Source: Rhodoferax sp. U2-2l
GTDB lineage: Bacteria; Pseudomonadota; Gammaproteobacteria; Burkholderiales; Burkholderiaceae_C
NCBI RefSeq assembly: GCF_020594515.1
Contig: NZ_JAJCTH010000008.1
Location: 110,861-174,860, forward strand
DNA length: 64,000 nt
Reading direction: 5' to 3'
Below are positions 18,139 to 27,039 of this stretch, in pieces. Below the pieces are notes generated by a model that did no database searches, was not told the DNA's origin, and saw only the letters and a program-made list of their open reading frames with translations. Made by a program: the position numbers and the translations under genes. How positions within the stretch are numbered: position 1 is the stretch's first letter; each line of letters begins with the position of its first letter.

Positions 18139-18708
18139 CTATTTGGAATTAGCCGCAATGAGGCGCTGCTCAAGTTCCAGCAAATCGCGTTGACGCTCCT
18201 TGACGCGACGCGCGGGGTTGCCCGCATAGATGCCAAATGCCTTGCAGTCACGATTAACGAGGCTAAGTGCGCCAACGGCTGCCCCCTCCTGCAACGTTAC
18301 GCCTGGCAAGATGACGCTGCCACTGCCCACAATAACGTGCTTACCAAGGAAGACATCCGCATGCACAACACCGGTGTATTCGTGAGGAACTGTGGGATTG
18401 GTCATGGTCGCACCAGAGTAATCGTCGCTGCTGGAGTAAACCGATACACGCGATGACAGTCCGCTGAAATCGGACAACGTTATTCTTCCACCTCCAATTA
18501 GCGTTGAGCACACAGCGATATGGACGTAGTCACCAATCTCAATTCCACCAACCCCCGCAGCCAATACGCAAAAATCATCTACTCGCACGTTGTTGCCAAT
18601 CGAGATTGCGGCGCAGTTATAAAACGAGGCGCGGTTCGAGATCAAGACGTTTTGCCCTACAGCGGCAAAACCCATACCTTCTATGGCTTCACGGCTCAGT
18701 TGAGCCAT
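18139..18708 (-). CDS. Hexapeptide-repeat acyltransferase (VioB-like)
   Basis: A 189-residue left-handed beta-helix acyltransferase with repeated hexapeptides such as IGNNVRVDDF, IEIGDYVHIA and VFLGKHVIVGSGSVILPGV, and YAGNPARRVKER near the end. The start MAQLSREAIEGMGF and the SSRVSVYSSSDDYSG segment resemble VioB-type dTDP-4-amino-4,6-dideoxyglucose N-acetyltransferases. It is two bases from the aminotransferase gene, its natural partner. The sugar is inferred from that pairing; a generic sugar O-acetyltransferase is the alternative. Confidence 0.78.
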   Translation of the reverse strand: MAQLSREAIEGMGFAAVGQNVLISNRASFYNCAAISIGNNVRVDDFCVLAAGVGGIEIGDYVHIAVCSTLIGGGRITLSDFSGLSSRVSVYSSSDDYSGATMTNPTVPHEYTGVVHADVFLGKHVIVGSGSVILPGVTLQEGAAVGALSLVNRDCKAFGIYAGNPARRVKERQRDLLELEQRLIAANSK

Positions 18709-18710
18709 GG

Positions 18711-19817
18711 TCAGTGCTCCGCAATGCGGTCGATTACACGCTGCTGGTCAGCTTGCGTGAGTGCCGGGTAAATTGGCAGGCATATGACTTTTTGCGCGGC
18801 AACGGTCGCCACAGGAAGGTTGTCCCGGTGCGCCGATGGCAGGCCACGGTACATGGGAAAGTCAGTAATCAACGGATAAAAGTATCGGCGGGCAAAAATA
18901 CCGTGGTCCTTGAGCTTTTGATATAGGTCGTCTCGGCTAAGCGGGTAATCAGCCTCTACCAGAATTGGAAAGTACGAATAGTTGGCGACTTTTTCACCAG
19001 CGTCTTTCAGACAGCGAATGCCTTTGATGCCTTGTAACTGTTCGCGGTAAGTAGCGTCAATTTCTTTGCGGCGCGCCAGTGCGGCGTCGATGTGTTTTAG
19101 CTGGAGCATGCCAAAGGCGGCATTGATTTCGCTCATCTTGCCGTTGATGCCTGGGGCCACCACGGTGGTTTCATCCACGAAGCCAAAGTTTTTGAGTTGG
19201 TCAATGCGCAGTTTGGTTTTAGCGTCGGGGCAGATGATGGCTCCGCCTTCAAAGGTATTGAACACCTTGGTCGCATGAAAGCTCAACACCGACAAATCAC
19301 CATGGTTCAACACACTGCCGCAGTGGCACTGCACGCCAAAAGCGTGTGCTGCGTCGTAAATAACTCGCAGGTTGTAGTTGTCGGCTATTTTCTGGATGGC
19401 GTCCACGTCGCAGGGGTGGCCATAGCAGTGCACCGGCATGATGGCCGTGGTCTGCGGGGTAATGGCAGTTTCAATCTTTGCCGGGTCAAGGTTCAGGGTG
19501 TTGGGGTCTACGTCCACAAACACGGGTTTAATGCCGTTCCATAGCAGAGAATGGGCCGTGGCCACAAATGAATAGGGCGTGGTGATGACTTCGCCGGTGA
19601 TACGCAAGGCTTGCAGCGCGGTGACCAACGCGATGGTGCCATTGGTGAACAGGCAGATGTGCTTGACACCGAGGTAATCGCACAGCGCTTGTTCAAGTTG
19701 CTGGTGAAACGGGCCGCCGTTGGTCAGTATTTTGTTGGCCCAGATTTCTTCCAAGTAGGGCATGAATTCTTCCAGCGGTGGAAGATAGGGTTGGGTGACG
19801 TAAATAGGGTTTTTCAT
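18711..19817 (-). CDS. DegT/DnrJ/EryC1 sugar aminotransferase (VioA-like)
   Basis: A 368-residue PLP-dependent aminotransferase. FHATKVFNTFEGG contains the PLP-binding lysine, and FTNGTIALVTALQALRI and TTPYSFVATAHSL are typical of the dTDP-4-keto-6-deoxyglucose 4-aminotransferase (VioA) group. With the VioB-like acyltransferase it would make dTDP-Qui4NAc for the surface polysaccharide. No rmlA/rmlB pair is present in the window, so the dTDP-4-keto sugar must come from elsewhere. The start is ATG 19817. Confidence 0.85.
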   Translation of the reverse strand: MKNPIYVTQPYLPPLEEFMPYLEEIWANKILTNGGPFHQQLEQALCDYLGVKHICLFTNGTIALVTALQALRITGEVITTPYSFVATAHSLLWNGIKPVFVDVDPNTLNLDPAKIETAITPQTTAIMPVHCYGHPCDVDAIQKIADNYNLRVIYDAAHAFGVQCHCGSVLNHGDLSVLSFHATKVFNTFEGGAIICPDAKTKLRIDQLKNFGFVDETTVVAPGINGKMSEINAAFGMLQLKHIDAALARRKEIDATYREQLQGIKGIRCLKDAGEKVANYSYFPILVEADYPLSRDDLYQKLKDHGIFARRYFYPLITDFPMYRGLPSAHRDNLPVATVAAQKVICLPIYPALTQADQQRVIDRIAEH

Positions 19818-19837
19818 GAATAGAACTCACTATCTCT

Positions 19838-19886
19838 TTGATAGCATTTTGCGCTTACTAGGTATTGGCTAGAGGCTAATTTTATT
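19838..19886. repeat. Comamonadaceae-type dispersed repeat (copy A)
   Basis: TTTGATAGCATTTTGCGCTT followed by ...GGCTAGAGGCTAATTTTATT. From memory this resembles a short intergenic element common in Comamonadaceae; a related sequence lies at 41227-41279. Confidence 0.4.
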
Positions 19887-20322
19887 GAATGATGACGTTG
19901 TAGCCGTGCTGCTTCAGCAGGGCATGTTGCTTGGCCTGCGCCAGATCGGTTGCCACCATTTCAGCGCACATTTGCTGTGCAGTGATCTCAGGCACCCAGC
20001 CCAGTTTTTGTTTGGCCTTGGTGGGGTCGCCCAGCAAGGTTTCAACTTCGGTGGGGCGGAAGTAGCGGGGGTCGATGCGGACTACCGGGACGGGGTCATG
20101 CATTGCCGCGTCGCCTTTGGCTCCTCGCAATGACGAGTCAGGGGGCATGGATTGCCGCGCTTCGCTCGAAATGACACCCGAACGGCGCGCCGTGACGTCT
20201 GGAACGTCATTGCGAGGAGCGCCAGCGACGTGGCAATCCATGGCTTGCAGCGCACGCACGATGGCGGAGCCGACCATGCCGCGGTGGCCGGCTACATAGA
20301 TTTTGGGTGCTGTAGTGCTCAT
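19882..20322 (-). pseudogene. Chimeric remnant: GDP-L-fucose synthase start fused to GDP-mannose dehydratase end
   Basis: The frame starts with [19 protein letters not shown], the nucleotide-binding N-terminus of GDP-L-fucose synthase (Fcl), about 25 residues. About 48 residues of repeat-derived sequence follow. It ends with [18 protein letters not shown] and GYNVIIQ, the C-terminus of GDP-mannose 4,6-dehydratase (Gmd). Both catalytic cores are missing, so no activity is expected. The junction (20097-20242) holds three copies of a dispersed repeat and stays open in frame. This suggests an internal deletion of an fcl-gmd pair. It lies between wzz and the vioA-like gene. Confidence 0.85.
20097..20242. 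repeat. Three copies of a GTCATTGCGAGGAGC dispersed repeat
   Basis: One plus-strand copy at 20206-20242 (GTCATTGCGAGGAGC...AGCGACG.GGCAATCCATG) and two minus-strand copies at 20146-20175 and 20097-20134 form a cluster inside the fcl/gmd remnant. The motif is a widely seen intergenic repeat in diverse bacteria. Confidence 0.85.
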
Positions 20323-20337
20323 GCTGAATGACAATAA

Positions 20338-21249
20338 CTAGTGGATCTTCAAGCCCAAAGCGCGCCTGAGCTGGTTTTGCTTCAATGCAGCTTCAGGATC
20401 TGCAGCCGCATTTTTCCAAGCTTGGCGCATGAACACAAACAGCAACAGCGCAAAACCGGAGCCCAGCGCCGCCAACACAGCCATCAGGCTCTTTTTAGGT
20501 GCGACGGGCTCAGTGGGCAGGGTTGGAGGTTGTTTGACCACGTCGCGCGACAGGCCTTGCAGGGCGCGCGGGATGGCAATCACTTCTGACAGATAACGCG
20601 CTTGCAACTCACCCACGGCCACCAAACTGGTGCCAGCTTCACCCCGCGTGAGCGGTTGCGCCAAGCTGACGACACCGTCAACCGACAGGCGCTCAATCAG
20701 CGACGTGACTGATTTCAGGCCGTTTTGGGCGAATTCGAGACGTTTTTCAAGGTCTTGACGTTCTTGCACCCCCGGGACTGTGCTTTTGAGCCAGCCATCG
20801 ATCACAGCGTTAGCCAGCACTTGAGCCTGGACGGCCGACGTGTCGGTCACGTCCAGCCGCAGCAACCCGTCTTTACCCACGGTGGCTTTGACTTGTTTGG
20901 CTAGCGCTTCGCGGGCGGCCTGGATGGGTTTGCCGTCGCTCAGCTGGTGGGTTTCGATGATGGGGTCCAGCACCAAAGGCGAGACCATCATGGCGGCAGC
21001 CTGCTGTGGCGTTGGGGTAGCTGTGGGCCAGGCCAAAATAGCTTGGCTGACAAAGCTTTGCGGCAGCGTGAAGCCGATGCCCAGCGCCACCAAACCAACC
21101 AGCAGTGGCCCCAAAATCAACAATTTGATGTTTTCAGCCACCACCAGCAGCAAATCCATCAGGCTGATTTCCGACTCCTGCGGTTCTCGTTCAATGTCCA
21201 AGCTTAACCCCCCGTTTAAGCTGCGATTGTAGGCGGGTCGGTTTGTCAC
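20338..21249 (-). CDS. Polysaccharide chain-length determinant (Wzz family)
   Basis: A 303-residue inner-membrane protein with the Wzz layout. A short cytoplasmic N-terminus with EISLMDLLLVVAENIK precedes TM1 (residues about 38-58), a periplasmic helical domain (60-255) and TM2 (about 258-278, LMAVLAALGSGFALLLFVFM) after PTLPTEPVAPKKSL, the proline-rich segment typical before TM2. It controls chain length with the Wzy polymerase. It is the first gene of the minus-strand locus as seen here. Length is normal for the family. Confidence 0.85.
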   Translation of the reverse strand: MTNRPAYNRSLNGGLSLDIEREPQESEISLMDLLLVVAENIKLLILGPLLVGLVALGIGFTLPQSFVSQAILAWPTATPTPQQAAAMMVSPLVLDPIIETHQLSDGKPIQAAREALAKQVKATVGKDGLLRLDVTDTSAVQAQVLANAVIDGWLKSTVPGVQERQDLEKRLEFAQNGLKSVTSLIERLSVDGVVSLAQPLTRGEAGTSLVAVGELQARYLSEVIAIPRALQGLSRDVVKQPPTLPTEPVAPKKSLMAVLAALGSGFALLLFVFMRQAWKNAAADPEAALKQNQLRRALGLKIH

Positions 21250-21321
21250 GTCAGTGCTTTGACCTTGGTCGCTTGTGCAGCACTGTTCAACCTGGTGTTT
21301 GGCCGGTGGTACGCTGTCGGG

Positions 21322-23319
21322 CTAAAAATGAATCCCCCGCATCATCTCCTGCAACGCCACCGCCTCTGCAGACAACTTGGGTTTGCCCGACTTGTCCCCC
21401 ACCTTCGCCCCCTTGGCGGCTGACGAGTCCGGGAACATCCGAAACGTGGTGTTCATCACAATTTGCGCCACGCGCGGCACCAGGGCGTGCAGCACCTGGC
21501 CGAAGATACCCAGCCGGGTGGCGATGCGCACCGGTTTGAAGATGCAGGCCTGGGCGATCATGTCGGCGGCCTCTTCGGGGGCCAGCGTCGGCACGTTGTT
21601 GTAGATGCCGGTGGGCGCAATCATGGGGGTGCGCACCAGCGGCATGTTGATGGTGGTAAAGGTCACGCCCTGGTCGGCGAATTCGCTGCTGGCGCAGCGT
21701 GTCCAGGCATCCAGCGCGGCCTTGCTGGCCACATAGGCGGAAAACCGTGGCGCATTGGTCAACACGCCGATGCTGCTGATGTTGACCACATGGCCCTTGT
21801 GTTTGGCCACCATGCCCGGCAAAAAGCCGGTGGTGACACGCAAGGACCCAAAGTAGTTGAGCTGCATGGTGCGCTCGTAATCGTGAAAACGGTCGTAACT
21901 GGACTCGATGGCGCGGCGGATGGAGCGCCCGGCGTTGTTGATCAAAAAATCCACGCCGCCATGCTCGGCCATCACCTGCTGCACAAAGGCCTCGCAGGCG
22001 GCCTGCTCGGCAATGTCTACCGCGTAGGCAACAAATTGGTAACCATTGTCAACGGCCTCGGCGCAGGCGGCATCCAATTTGTCCTGATCGCGCCCACAGA
22101 TCAATGTGATTGCACCCGCCTCTGCAAACTTGTGCGCGGCAGCCAGCCCAATGCCTGACGAGCCGCCAGTGACCAGCACCACTTTGCCACCCACGGTGCC
22201 GCGCAGGCTGCGGTCAATGTGCAGGTCGGGGTCCAGATGGCGCTCCCAGTAGTCCCACAGCCGCCAGGCGTAGTCTTTCAGGTTCGGGCAGGCCACGCCA
22301 CTGCCTTTGAGCGCGGCTTGTGTCTCGCGGCAGTCAAAACGTGTGGGGTAGTTGACAAAGGTCAGCATGTCCTCGGGCAGGCCCAGGTCGGTCATGATGG
22401 CATTGCGAACGCGGCGCACCGGGGCCAGCGCCATCAGGCCCTTGGTGACGCTGCGCGGAATGAAGCCCAGCAGCGCAGCATTAACAAACAGGTTCATCTT
22501 GGGCGCGTGCGCGGCCTTGCTGAAGATGTCGAGCACGTCGCCCACGCGGTAACCCACCGGGTCCACCAGGTGGTAACACTTGCCAGCCGTGTCTTTCTGG
22601 TGGCTGATGGTGGCCAGCGCGTCCACCACAAAGTCCACCGGCACGATGTTGATGCGCCCGCCCTCCAGGCCCACCGACGGCATCCACGGCGGCAGCAACT
22701 GGCGCATGCGCTGGATGAGTTTGAAAAAATAATACGGGCCGTCAATCTTGTCCATCTCACCCGTCTGGCTGTCGCCCACCACCATGGCTGGGCGGTAGAC
22801 GGACCAGGGCACCCTGCACTCGGTTCGCACGATCTTTTCAGACTCGTGTTTGGTCATGAAATACGGGTGTTCGTAGTTTTCGGCCTCCTCAAACATGTCT
22901 TCGCGGAACACGCCTTCGTACAGGCCGGCGGCAGCAATCGACGATACGTGATGAAAGTGCGCGGCCTCAACAGCTTGGGCCAGCGCCACCGTGTTGCGGG
23001 TGCCGTCGATGTTCACGGCGATCTGGTTCTCAGCGTCTGCAGCCAAGTCATAAATGGCGGCCAGGTGGTAGAAGTGGTCGATCTGGCCCTTGAGCTGCTT
23101 CAAGTCAACGGAGGACACGCCAAGCTTGGGCGTCGTCAAATCGCCCACCACCGGAATCAGCCGGGTGGCGCTGGCGTTGCAAAACTCGCGCAGGTCCTTG
23201 ACCTTGTCGCTGCTGCCCGGGCGCACCAGGCAATACACCACCGCGCCTTTGCGCTGCAGCAGTTTTTTAACCAACCGCTTGCCTATAAAACCGGTTGCCC
23301 CTGTGACGAAATAGCGCAT
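21322..23319 (-). CDS. Two-domain SDR, probable fatty acyl-CoA reductase
   Basis: A 665-residue fusion. Residues 1-360 form an extended SDR (FVTGATGFIGKRL; Y153-x3-K157), and residues 375-640 form a classical SDR (VTGGSSGIGLAAA 382-394, NNAG 461-464, YVASK 529-533). This architecture is that of AcrA1/Acr1-like fatty acyl-CoA reductases producing fatty aldehyde or alcohol. ATG 23319 follows CCAGGAGACATTC and gives the conserved start. It is divergent from the phasin gene and near a WS/DGAT gene, fitting wax-ester synthesis. The reductase substrate is inference; both domains appear intact. Confidence 0.75.
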   Translation of the reverse strand: MRYFVTGATGFIGKRLVKKLLQRKGAVVYCLVRPGSSDKVKDLREFCNASATRLIPVVGDLTTPKLGVSSVDLKQLKGQIDHFYHLAAIYDLAADAENQIAVNIDGTRNTVALAQAVEAAHFHHVSSIAAAGLYEGVFREDMFEEAENYEHPYFMTKHESEKIVRTECRVPWSVYRPAMVVGDSQTGEMDKIDGPYYFFKLIQRMRQLLPPWMPSVGLEGGRINIVPVDFVVDALATISHQKDTAGKCYHLVDPVGYRVGDVLDIFSKAAHAPKMNLFVNAALLGFIPRSVTKGLMALAPVRRVRNAIMTDLGLPEDMLTFVNYPTRFDCRETQAALKGSGVACPNLKDYAWRLWDYWERHLDPDLHIDRSLRGTVGGKVVLVTGGSSGIGLAAAHKFAEAGAITLICGRDQDKLDAACAEAVDNGYQFVAYAVDIAEQAACEAFVQQVMAEHGGVDFLINNAGRSIRRAIESSYDRFHDYERTMQLNYFGSLRVTTGFLPGMVAKHKGHVVNISSIGVLTNAPRFSAYVASKAALDAWTRCASSEFADQGVTFTTINMPLVRTPMIAPTGIYNNVPTLAPEEAADMIAQACIFKPVRIATRLGIFGQVLHALVPRVAQIVMNTTFRMFPDSSAAKGAKVGDKSGKPKLSAEAVALQEMMRGIHF

Positions 23320-23603
23320 GAATGTCTCCTGGATAGACGCCCATTTTTGTCTGAAAGCACGGTGGTTGGCTTCAGCGTAAACCCGGGGACATGACTCTGC
23401 GGCTGTCACAAGCGGACCACGATCCGAGGTGCGGGATGCCAGCGTTGCCATGACAGCCAAGGGCGTTGCAACGGCCAGCAAATTAGGAAGCGATGCCTAC
23501 ACCTCGAACGCATTGCGCCCTACAGTGCCACCCATGCAACGGTGGATCACCGTGCACCTTTTATTGACGCTTTTCTTTACTTTTGTCTTACCTGGAGAAC
23601 CCG

Positions 23604-24305
23604 ATGGTCACCAAACTCGCCAAAGCCGCCCCCGCCAAGAAACCTGCCGCCGCCAAAAAAGCTTCTGCTGGCAAAAAAGGAGTCGCCAAGAAAAAAGGCA
23701 GCCCACTGAGCAACTCGGTCAAGGATTCGGCACAGCAGATCTGGCAGGCCGGTCTGGGCGCCTTCACCAAGGCGCAGACCGAAGGTACCAAGGCCTTTGA
23801 GGCGCTGGTGAAAGAAGGCGTCAGCTTCCAGCGCAAGACCCAATCCGCCGCCGAGGACAAGATCAACGAAGCCACCCAGCGCATGACCAGCATGGCCACC
23901 GACATCTCCAGCAAGGCCTCGGGCCAATGGGACAAGCTGGAAAGCATTTTTGAAGACCGCGTGGCCAAGGTGCTCAACAAGATGGGCGTGCCCTCGGCCA
24001 AAGACATCAACGCGCTGATTGCCCGCATTGATGCGCTGAACGCCAGCGTGCAAAAACTCACGCCGGCCAAAGCCAAGGCCCCTGCCAAAGCCGCCGCCCA
24101 GCCTGCTGAAACGGCCAAACCCGTGGTCAAACCGGCTGCCAAGCCAGCAGTCAAAGCCGCAGCCAAAGCCGCGGCAAAACCAGCAGAAGCTCCCGCGCCC
24201 AAAGCACCCGCCAAAAAAGCCGCCCCGCGCAAAGCCGCTGCGCCCGCACCGGCAGCCCCCGCACCGGCCACGGAAGAAGCGCCAGGACAGGTAAACCCTG
24301 ACTGA
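23604..24305 (+). CDS. Phasin / PHA granule-associated protein with histone-like tail
   Basis: A 233-residue protein. Residues about 35-150 form an amphipathic helical phasin-like region (QIWQAGLGAFTKAQTEGTKAFEALV...), and the N- and C-terminal parts are Lys/Ala/Pro-rich (AKPAVKAAAKAAAKPAEAP) like PhaF/histone H1 tails. It would coat polyhydroxyalkanoate or lipid granules and may tether them to DNA. Start ATG 23604 follows GGAGAACCCG. It is divergent from the acyl-CoA reductase-like gene (gap 284 bases, no other gene seen). Confidence 0.85.
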   Translation: MVTKLAKAAPAKKPAAAKKASAGKKGVAKKKGSPLSNSVKDSAQQIWQAGLGAFTKAQTEGTKAFEALVKEGVSFQRKTQSAAEDKINEATQRMTSMATDISSKASGQWDKLESIFEDRVAKVLNKMGVPSAKDINALIARIDALNASVQKLTPAKAKAPAKAAAQPAETAKPVVKPAAKPAVKAAAKAAAKPAEAPAPKAPAKKAAPRKAAAPAPAAPAPATEEAPGQVNPD

Positions 24306-24312
24306 AAATAGC

Positions 24313-24324
24313 ACGACCGGTCGT
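24313..24324. promoter_or_regulatory. Palindromic TetR operator candidate upstream of patatin-tetR operon
   Basis: ACGACCGGTCGT is a perfect 12-base palindrome 14 bases before the patatin start codon. A TetR regulator is encoded as the next gene, so this is its likely operator. Confidence 0.6.
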
Positions 24325-24337
24325 AAACTGACGGCCC

Positions 24338-25585
24338 ATGAAACGCACCACCACGCCATCTCCTCGCATCGCTCTGGCGATGGCGGGCGGCGGGCCGCTC
24401 GGGGCCATTTATGAAATCGGCGCCCTGTGCGCGCTGCAGGAGTCGCTGAACGGCATCCACTTCAACCGCCTGCAGCACTATGTGGGCGTATCAGCGGGCG
24501 GCTTCATTGCCGCCGGGCTGGCCAACGGCATCACCCCGATGCAGCTGTTTGGCCTGTTCATCGAAGACCGCAAACGCCAGACAGAGGCGTTTGACCCGGC
24601 CTGGCTGCTGCAGCCAGCGTTTGCCGAATTTTTTTCGCGCTCGCTGCTATTGCCTGAGTTGCTGCTGCGAGGTGCCTGGAACAGCACGCTGGGGCGCAAG
24701 TCCTTGATGCGTGCGCTGGAGCGGCTGAGCCCCAGCCTGCCGACCGGCATTTTTTCCAACGCGCAGATCGACGTGGAGCTCAGGCGGCTGTTCTCGCGCC
24801 CCGGGCGCAGCAACGATTTTCGCCAGCTCAAAAACCGCCTGACACTGGTGGCCACCCATCTGGACAGCAGCACCGCGGTGGCCTTTGGCCGCCCCGGCTG
24901 GGACCACATCCCCATCTCCAAAGCGGTGCAGGCCAGCGCCGCGCTGCCGGGGCTGTTTCCGCCGGTGGAGATTGAAGGCCAGCATTTTGTGGATGGCGCG
25001 TTGATCAAGACCATGCACGCCTCGATCGCGCTGGACGAAGGTGTGGACCTGATGCTGTGCCTAAACCCGCTGGTGCCGTTTGACGCCTCTGACCCGGTGT
25101 TGTCCAGCGAATCGGCCACGCCCTGGGCGGCCCCTGAGCCGATACCACGCATTGCCGATGGCGGCCTGCCTGCGGTGCTGAGCCAGACCTTTCGCTCACT
25201 GATCCACTCGCGGCTGCTGCTGGGCCTGAAAAGTTATGAGCAGGCCTACCCGAACACCGACATCGTGCTGATCGAGCCCGACCACCGTGACCCCGAGCTG
25301 TACCTGGCCAACACCTTCAGCTACAGCCAGCGCCGCCACCTGGCCGAACACGCCTACCAGCAAACCCGCCAGTTGCTGCGCTCGCGCCAGAACCTGGCAG
25401 GCAAGCTGCACTACCACGGCATCACGCTGAACCATGCCGCGCTGGACGATGAGCGCCGCCACCTGTGCCCGCCCCGCCGCCCTGCGGCCCGCGTGGGCCG
25501 GGCGCTGACCAAGCTGCACCACCTGATGGACGATCTGACCCAAATCATTCAAAGCCCCGAACGCCAGGGCCGCACCACATGGTGA
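24338..25585 (+). CDS. Patatin-like phospholipase / lipid acyl hydrolase
   Basis: A 415-residue patatin-domain protein. The glycine-rich oxyanion segment MAGGGPLGAIYEIGAL (about residue 16), the nucleophile motif GVSAGG (about residue 51) and the DGALIKT catalytic-aspartate motif (about residue 223) are all visible. It should hydrolyse acyl esters of phospholipids or neutral lipids. The last bases overlap the start of the tetR gene. In this context, between a phasin and a WS/DGAT, a role in mobilising storage or membrane lipid is plausible. Confidence 0.9.
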   Translation: MKRTTTPSPRIALAMAGGGPLGAIYEIGALCALQESLNGIHFNRLQHYVGVSAGGFIAAGLANGITPMQLFGLFIEDRKRQTEAFDPAWLLQPAFAEFFSRSLLLPELLLRGAWNSTLGRKSLMRALERLSPSLPTGIFSNAQIDVELRRLFSRPGRSNDFRQLKNRLTLVATHLDSSTAVAFGRPGWDHIPISKAVQASAALPGLFPPVEIEGQHFVDGALIKTMHASIALDEGVDLMLCLNPLVPFDASDPVLSSESATPWAAPEPIPRIADGGLPAVLSQTFRSLIHSRLLLGLKSYEQAYPNTDIVLIEPDHRDPELYLANTFSYSQRRHLAEHAYQQTRQLLRSRQNLAGKLHYHGITLNHAALDDERRHLCPPRRPAARVGRALTKLHHLMDDLTQIIQSPERQGRTTW

Positions 25586-26235
25586 AAAAAGCGCCGCGGC
25601 GCACCGCAGAGCGCATTCTGGAGGTGACGCTGGCGCTGTTCAACCGCTTTGGCGAGCCCAATGTCTCGACCACACTGATCTCGGCCGAACTCAACATCAG
25701 CCCCGGCAACCTGTATTACCACTACCCGGCCAAGGACGAACTCATCAACGCGCTGTTCGACCGTTTTGAGCGCGCGCTCAACGACCTGCTGAACGCGGGC
25801 GACGATGTGCGCAACGTGGAAGACGCCTGGTTTTTCATGCACACGCTGTTTGAGCTGATCTGGGAATACCGTTTTTTGTACCGCGACCTCAACGACCTGC
25901 TGAGTAAAAACCGCCGCCTGGAAACACACTTCCAGTCGATCCTGAAAAACAAAACCCGCGCTGCGCGCGCCATGCTGGATGGCATGCGCCGGGGCGGTGC
26001 GCTGCAGATCGACTCGCGCGAGCTCGAGGTCACGGCCACCAGCATGGTGGTGGTGCTGACCTACTGGCTGAGTTTTGAGTACGTGCGTGACCCGCGCAAC
26101 GCGCTGGAGCCCAGCAACGCCCAAGCCGCCCTGCTGCGCGGCGCCCAACACGTGCTGAACCTGATGACACCCTACCTGGAGGCCAGCCAAAGAGCGCATT
26201 TGCTGAAATTGTCGGATGCCTACAATAAGGAATAG
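25579..26235 (+). CDS. TetR-family regulator
   Basis: A 218-residue regulator. The N-terminal HTH includes AERILEVTLALFNRFGE and NISPGNLYYHYPAKDELI, followed by a ligand domain. ATG 25579 overlaps the patatin stop by seven bases, so the two are translationally coupled. The long upstream extension is rejected because it lies inside the patatin gene. It probably controls its own operon through the palindrome at 24313-24324. The ligand is unknown; an acyl-CoA or fatty acid is a reasonable inference. Confidence 0.9.
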   Translation: MVKKAPRRTAERILEVTLALFNRFGEPNVSTTLISAELNISPGNLYYHYPAKDELINALFDRFERALNDLLNAGDDVRNVEDAWFFMHTLFELIWEYRFLYRDLNDLLSKNRRLETHFQSILKNKTRAARAMLDGMRRGGALQIDSRELEVTATSMVVVLTYWLSFEYVRDPRNALEPSNAQAALLRGAQHVLNLMTPYLEASQRAHLLKLSDAYNKE

Positions 26236-26264
26236 CAACAAATATAAGGTTCGAGGAGACCGAC

Positions 26265-27038
26265 ATGGCCAAATGGACCGCTTTTCCCTACGCAGGCGAC
26301 TACCGATTTGACGCCGCCAGCGTCATCAAAAGCTGGGACCGATTACACGCTGGCGACCTGGAGCCCTTGCCCCAGGATGCGGAAGTGATTCGCTCCTGGG
26401 TGCATTTTCACAATGGTGATTTTCAGAAAGCCGCCACCCTGGGCCAGAGCCTGGGCTGTGCAGGCACCTGCGTGGCCAGCAAAGCCACCTGTGTGTACGC
26501 CACCTACCTTGAAAAGCACGAGCCCAGCCGCCTGGACCTGTTCCTGTCGGTGGCCAACCAGGCTGGCGCGCTGGCCCAACGCGACCCCGCCAACCTCAAC
26601 GCGCGGTATTGGCGGGCCTACGCGTTGGGCCGCTACAGCCAGGGCATCAGCGTGGCCAAGGCGCTGGCGCAAGGGCTGGGCACCAAGGTCAAAGCTGATC
26701 TGGAATACGTGATTCGCCATGCGCCGCAGCACGCCGATGCCCATGTGGCGCTGGGCAGCTTTCACGCCGAAGTCATTGACAAGGTCGGCTCACTCATCGG
26801 TGCCATGGCGTATGGCGCCAACAAAGACATCGGCCTGCAATTGTTTGAGCAGGCCATCACCCTGCACGACACGTCGCCTTATGGTTTGCTGGAATACGCC
26901 CATGCCGTGTTGATGCTGGGTGGCGAAGACATGACGGGCGAGGCCAACCAGCTTTACCAGCGCGCCGCACGAACCAGCCCCGTGGACGCCGCCGAGCGGC
27001 TGGACGTCGAGATGGCCAAAACCCAGTTGACCGACTGA
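26265..27038 (+). CDS. TPR-like protein of unknown function
   Basis: A 257-residue soluble protein without signal peptide, behind a good ribosome site (GAGGAGACCGAC). Repeating helical segments with A-x3-Y/R patterns (LNARYWRAYALGRYSQGISV, HADAHVALGSFHAEV, ANQLYQRAARTSP) suggest tetratricopeptide-type repeats. Three cysteines sit in a cluster (CAGTCVASKATC). It follows tetR by 29 bases and probably belongs to the patatin-tetR operon. It converges on the WS/DGAT gene with a one-base gap. I do not recognise a specific function. Confidence 0.75.
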   Translation: MAKWTAFPYAGDYRFDAASVIKSWDRLHAGDLEPLPQDAEVIRSWVHFHNGDFQKAATLGQSLGCAGTCVASKATCVYATYLEKHEPSRLDLFLSVANQAGALAQRDPANLNARYWRAYALGRYSQGISVAKALAQGLGTKVKADLEYVIRHAPQHADAHVALGSFHAEVIDKVGSLIGAMAYGANKDIGLQLFEQAITLHDTSPYGLLEYAHAVLMLGGEDMTGEANQLYQRAARTSPVDAAERLDVEMAKTQLTD

Positions 27039-27039
27039 G

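Noticed and set aside
20075..20299. Plus-strand frame over the fcl/gmd junction
   Set aside because: Translation of the dispersed repeat only; such peptides are frequent false calls.
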